64,000 bases of DNA from Cerioporus squamosus (taxonomy: Eukaryota > Basidiomycota > Agaricomycetes > Polyporales > Polyporaceae), in assembly GCA_022592435.1 (NCBI GenBank), contig JABYQS010000044.1:1-64000 (forward strand), in the 5' to 3' direction. Shown in pieces: positions 59,746-64,000 of this stretch (the first letter of the stretch is position 1; every line of letters starts with the position of its first letter). The translations under genes were made by a program, and so were the position numbers. The notes beneath the pieces were generated by a model. That model saw nothing but the letters and a program-made list of their open reading frames with translations. It was not told the DNA's origin and did not search any database.

Positions 59746-60418
59746 CGTCGCACGTCCGTCTTGATCCCGGTATCGGTATGTATGTTGATACTACTGTAGT
59801 CTGAGTCACGTTCGAGCGGCGTCCGTGGTCGTGTGTGTAGAGTGGATGACTCGAAGATGACTTCGTCAAACAGAGGCGGGGAAAGGGACTTGAGTATGTC
59901 GTTGGGTATGCTACGCGTTCCAGCGCATTGTGGGGAAGCAGGAGCACAGAGGGAGGAGGCCTCGTTGACTGGCCTGAGGACTCGGAAGTAAGATTTCCAG
60001 GCAGGGCGCGCCTCCAATTTCCGGGTATTCCGGGGCAGGAGGCACGTCGGTGAGCCACGTTCCCCGAACCGGAACGCCTGCCACAGGCTACCAGCGCACG
60101 CCGCCTGACCTTGGAGTCGTGCATGGGCATAGGGAAGGCTACAGTGTGTTGATATCGACGAAAACACAGTCAGTCAGTACAAGGTATGTATACTACTACT
60201 GTTCACACCAGCAAATAAGCAGCTGTCAGTAACGCGACCAAGGAGAAGGAATGTCCAAGTCATGTCTAGCCATAGCATATATGAAAGTCGTAAGCAAGCG
60301 TTCCATCTCATGAAGGAAAGTACGTAGTTGGTCCATGATCTACCCAATTAACCCAACCATCCCAGCGAAGCGGAGAAACAAGGGGAAAGAACGAAAGAAC
60401 AACAATTCCCTAGAGAGC
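59746..60418. other. ORT1 upstream and GH16 3' flank
   Basis: 673 bp; no supported gene on either strand. Confidence 0.5.
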
Positions 60419-61963
60419 TCACGAGAGCACGAGCATCCCGAGCACAGAGGCCACGAGCGCAAGTACGCCCACGCTGGAGCCTATCCGGCGCGCGCCGTTC
60501 TTGCTCCCGGTGTCCGTGTTAGCTGTGTGTGAAGGTGCGGAGGTGATCACGGTCGCCGCTCCGCTCGTCGTTGAAGACGAAGGCGTCGCCGAGGGCAAGG
60601 CGGTCCTGTCGTATACGCGCGGACGTAGTTGACTTCGAAGTAGGCGTTGTCGTATGCAGGGCTTCCCGGGCCAGCGACGCCGCAGGTCCCAGGGCAGTCT
60701 TGCGAGTATATGCTCTGTACGCCAGCCCTGAAATTGTCGGTCAGCGCTGTAATGGGAGGCACAGCATAGCGAGACACTCACCAGTCGCCACAGAGCGCGA
60801 TATCGAGGACGAGCTGCTGGGGTGTGAAGTACTTCGTAACGTTGCATTGTGCTGAAGTCGGATAACTTGCAGATGGCGTGCCCCAGGACGAGATATCGAT
60901 AGCACTGGTGTTCTGCGTCAGCTCCGCGGGTACGTCCGCTCTCTGCGTCCCATGTCGTCAGCACCGCAACCTCGGTCACACAGCAAAGGTGCAACTCACA
61001 CTCCAGAACCACATGTAAATACCGGCAACGTCGAACTGCGTCGCCCACACACCTCCGCCCGCCTGCGCGAAGCTCTCACCAAAGCTGTTCGGCTTCGTCT
61101 CGCGCACCGTGCAGCCTGACCCGGTCGCGCAGTCCGTGGACCCGATCTGTCCGGTCTGCACGATGGACTTGTCCGTCGTGCATCCGTCGGTGGTGTGGAT
61201 TGCCATCTGGTTGTGATCCATGAGATTGATGCCCTCCACGATATCTGCACGGGGTCGGGTACATGCGTCAAGCGAATGGAATACATGGGGCCGCGAATGC
61301 AGCACGCACCAATCTCTCCGTTGTCCGGCCAAGTAGGGCCCTTGGACCAGAACGCAGGCCACACGGAGCATCCGTAGGGGAGGTGAGTCGCATCGAACAC
61401 CCACAAGCTGCCATAGTCATAGAAGTCTTTCGTCGTTATCCGGACCTAGCGAGATCCGTCCCCGTCAGCCAGAACGAAGGCGCAGTAGAGGATCGGCAGA
61501 CGTACGGTATTACGGTTCATGGCCCCATCAGGTAGGGTCGTGGTGTTGTCCACTCTGATGACGGCCCTGCCCGCGTCGTTCACGTACGCGAGGTGTTCTG
61601 CCGTGGCCTCCGTCTCGTTCAACCACCACACCTGACCTAAGAAGAATCGAGTTGAACATCCATGCCCAACATGTACATCCTGCCTTCCAGCCCTGGCGTC
61701 CTTCACACCTCCGCCCAACTGCCCAACGGAGATGACCGAAGTCACACACCCCAGACCCGAGGACCCACAAGGCCCCGCAAAAGCAGAACGAAAGAACACT
61801 CACTGAGGGTAAGGTTGTCCCAGAACCCATAATAGTCCCATCCATCGAAGAACGACTGTCCCGAGTAGTCGCGCGCGATGTTGTACGCGACGGCTGGGGT
61901 CACCGTCGGGGTTGCTGCAAGTGAGAGGGCCATAGCCAGCGCAAAGGATCGTAGAGTGCGCAT
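60419..61963 (-). CDS. Secreted GH16 endo-beta-glucanase, GPI-type tail out of frame
   Basis: Exons 61963-61804, 61636-61506, 61445-61310, 61244-61000, 60942-60782 and 60727 onward. A signal peptide (about 1-26) precedes a GH16 fold: SLWVFDATHLPYGCSVWPAF, then NGEIDIVEGINLMDHNQMAI with the ExDxxE catalytic motif split by intron 3, and AYFEVNYVR near the end. These fungal GH16 enzymes cleave beta-1,3(4)-glucans in cell walls. As read, the frame runs to a stop at 60547 (tail VRAYTTGPPCPRRRLRLQRR). Removing one CG from the CGCGCG at about 60616-60621 gives VRVYDRTALPSATPSSSTTS, a Ser/Thr linker and a hydrophobic end (VGVLALVASVLGMLVLS, stop at 60419) typical of a GPI signal. So the sequence shows either loss of the anchor or an error. 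Confidence 0.85.
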
Positions 61964-63142
61964 GATTCCGTCGAGCCGCAGAGGTTATATACCGGAGTCT
62001 GGAAGCGGTGCGAGCGGCACGGAAGGGCGTGGCCGAATGGGAGGTTCGCTGTATGCTAGGGTTCGCTGCGATGCGGGGGAATGCAGGGATGTCGGAGGTA
62101 TGAGCGTTTGAGGGGGCCGGGGAAGCCTGATCGGTGTGTCGTCGCCGCCTAGAACCTGGGTTCCGGCGTGTATGAACCTGTATGAACGCGCGTATGGACC
62201 ACACGAGCAGCCTAGCAGGCAAGGAGGCAGTACAGCGGCACTGAATGACCAGCCGGTCAAGAAAAGATCAGAGCGACTCGAGCAATCTCGAGCGGCCGGC
62301 GGGTATTGGGTACGGAGGCGTTTGGAAAACGCAAATATCCTTGAGGTCTGCGTCTAGGCTATCGTCCTGCCCTTCTGAGACCGTCTTCCAGGAACGTTCG
62401 GAGTCAGTGCGTGTGCGTCAAGGAGTGCAGGGAGGCAAGGCGAAGAACAGGTCGTCCAAGTCAGGTTCTCGAGGGCCCTGGTCAAGCAGACTGACGAACA
62501 GCGGCAAGAAAAGCCAGGAAGGCAGCATGGTCTGGCGCCAGAGAGCATACAAGGAAACATGGACAGACACGAGGCTGGAGGAGAGCTGGGGTCCGCGAGC
62601 CAATTGTGAGTGGGCGGAGGCAAGGGCGGGGTGGCCAGCCAGCCATCAGAGCGGAGCAGCCTCGTGTGCGCTGGCGGGCGCTCCGGATCCTCCTCCGGTG
62701 TCGGTGCCTCAGACGAGTCACACGCGCTGTCACTTCCACTCGTCCACACGCATCCAGACTGCCACAGCGCGTGGCTCTTGCAGCCTTCCTTCTCCACGCC
62801 CTTGTGCAGCAACAGCAAGGCGGATGCATGACCTTGCGACAGAAGCATCGCCCGCCATCCAGGACTCGTGCTGTCATGCTGACGGACGGTCACCGGTCAA
62901 CGTTCCCAGCATGGGCGGCCGCTCGGACCCCTCAGCCCGGACAGCGAGATAGCGGCTACCTCCGAACGCACGGGCTCACTCCGCCGTAACCTTGTCGGCC
63001 ACGGGCCCGGGAAGCTCTGGGAACGCGCTTCAAGTACTAAGTATCGCCAGCCAGCATGGAGGTCAAAGAACGTCAGGGTAGAGATGTGTCGAATGGTATA
63101 GTACTGTACATGGAATGTTAGCTAACTGTACGGCGCAAACGC
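61964..63142. other. GH16 upstream region and 3' flank of the second MFS gene
   Basis: 1.18 kb without a supported gene. Overlapping ORFs on both strands at 62245-62990 are Ser/Arg-rich, mutually antisense and show no domain. Confidence 0.5.
61985..61991 (-). promoter_or_regulatory. TATA-like box of the GH16 gene
   Basis: TATATAA on the minus strand lies about 22 bp before the ATG at 61963. That is close, implying a very short leader. Confidence 0.35.
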
Positions 63143-64000
63143 TCACCGGATGCGCCCAGATTTCGCACGCAGGCATGGACCGTATCTGCAATACGCCGCA
63201 GTCAGTCAGCTTGTGGGGGAAGCCCATGCCATCGCTGGACTCACCTTGTCAGTAGGAACGGAACGGGGACAAGAGCGACCGCAACGCATCCGACGATGGT
63301 CATGATCCAGCGAACACCCAGTGCTCCCAAGAGCTGCGGCGAGTGGACCTAGCACCTGGGTGAGGCAACGCAGGAGCCATCTTCGGACAGAGCAGGGGCG
63401 CACCGTGAATACCGTGATGAACGCATACATCAGCACGGTGCACCAAGCCACCGCAGTCGCCACCGATGCCTCGTAGACGTCTGCGAGTAGGTGAAATTGT
63501 GAGCGCGATGACGATCGGTATGTATGATCGATCCAGCTTACCGATGGTGTAGTTGAACATCACTTGCTGAAAACGCCAGCGCAGATGTCAGAGGCAGTCA
63601 AGGGAATGGACCTGGCCGCGCACTAACCATCAACCAAAGTGCGGACAACCCCAAGAGCGGACTAGCCATCAGCGGCACGGCCACGTCGATTCGTGGGGAC
63701 AACGTCCACCTGTTGATCTAGTCAGCCCGTCGACCGACCAACGTCTCGTTCCAACGGTACTTACCCAAACCATATGAAGCAGGCTGCGAACAGTGGTGCA
63801 GTCCATTTGGCCAAGTTCAGCCGTACCTCGGGTTGGACGCATTCCGGCGCGGCCGCGCGCACCTTGGGCAGATAGAACCGAGGGTATATGATCAAGTTGT
63901 GCTGAAAATGGGGGATATCTCAGTCTAAGTTCAACGAGGAGCGAGCACACGCACTATGACTATTCCGGCTATGCATCCGAAGACAGCCGCTAGGCTACCG
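63143..64000 (-). CDS. Second DHA1-type MFS transporter, C-terminal part (5' end outside window)
   Basis: Exons read from the window edge: 64000-63955, 63901-63765, 63709-63628, 63566-63542, 63480-63404, 63348-63245, 63185-63143. The translation gives TM8-12 of an MFS antiporter: NLAKWTAPLFAACFIWFGWT, VAVPLMASPLLGLSALWLM, QVMFNYTIDVYEASVATAVA, WCTVLMYAFITVFT, RWIMTIVGCVAVALVPVPFL and the tail RYGPCLRAKSGRIR. It matches the end of the MFS gene at 20739-23208 in order, sequence pattern and exon size (82, 25, 77 and 104 nt in both). No frame break in the part visible. Substrate unknown. Confidence 0.85.

Overview
The window is nuclear DNA of a filamentous basidiomycete, most likely an Agaricomycete. 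The order is my inference. The evidence is many short introns (mostly 48-70 nt, GTRNGT donors, CTNA-type branch sites), compact gene spacing on both strands, and gene families typical of mushrooms. These include a G-alpha with a DVGGA switch II, an acidic F-box protein, a GPI-type GH16 glucanase and CCCH-RBR proteins. I saw no rRNA, tRNA, CRISPR array or intact transposon. Exon borders were placed by hand from reading phase, splice consensus and remembered family conservation, without alignment.

Layout: 0-7.5 kb holds the 3' end of an RRM RNA-binding protein gene, a small two-TM membrane protein and a 10-exon multi-pass membrane protein. 7.5-19 kb is all minus strand: MSH2 (19 exons) with three MluI-type boxes in its promoter, an F-box protein, a Pmp3-family stress peptide and a divergent G-alpha subunit. 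19-35 kb holds a DHA1-type MFS transporter with one frame break, a LARP1-type La protein, an SDR oxidoreductase, an unrecognised conserved protein and S-adenosylhomocysteinase. 35-45 kb holds a Som1-like gene divergent from SAH1, about 2.3 kb of unresolved coding-like sequence, a conserved cytosolic protein, a glutathione transferase and a Kar5/Tht1 karyogamy protein. 45-54 kb holds a 1509-residue protein with four CCCH fingers, an RRM-like region and an RBR ubiquitin ligase module, then a low-complexity Q/P/S-rich protein. 54-64 kb holds an O-methyltransferase with two frame breaks, mitochondrial ribosome recycling factor, a mitochondrial ornithine-type carrier, a GH16 glucanase with a frame break before its GPI signal, and the 3' part of a second MFS gene sharing exon sizes with the first.

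The genes do not form a biosynthetic cluster. Functional links are loose: SAH1 recycles the by-product of methyltransferases, and several genes serve mitochondria (Som1-like, RRF1, ORT1) or mating and nuclear processes (G-alpha, KAR5, MSH2). The most unusual items are the CCCH4-RRM-RBR protein, the G-alpha without its catalytic glutamine, the S-phase-type promoter of MSH2, a GC-AG intron in KAR5, and a set of single indels that break otherwise well-conserved genes.
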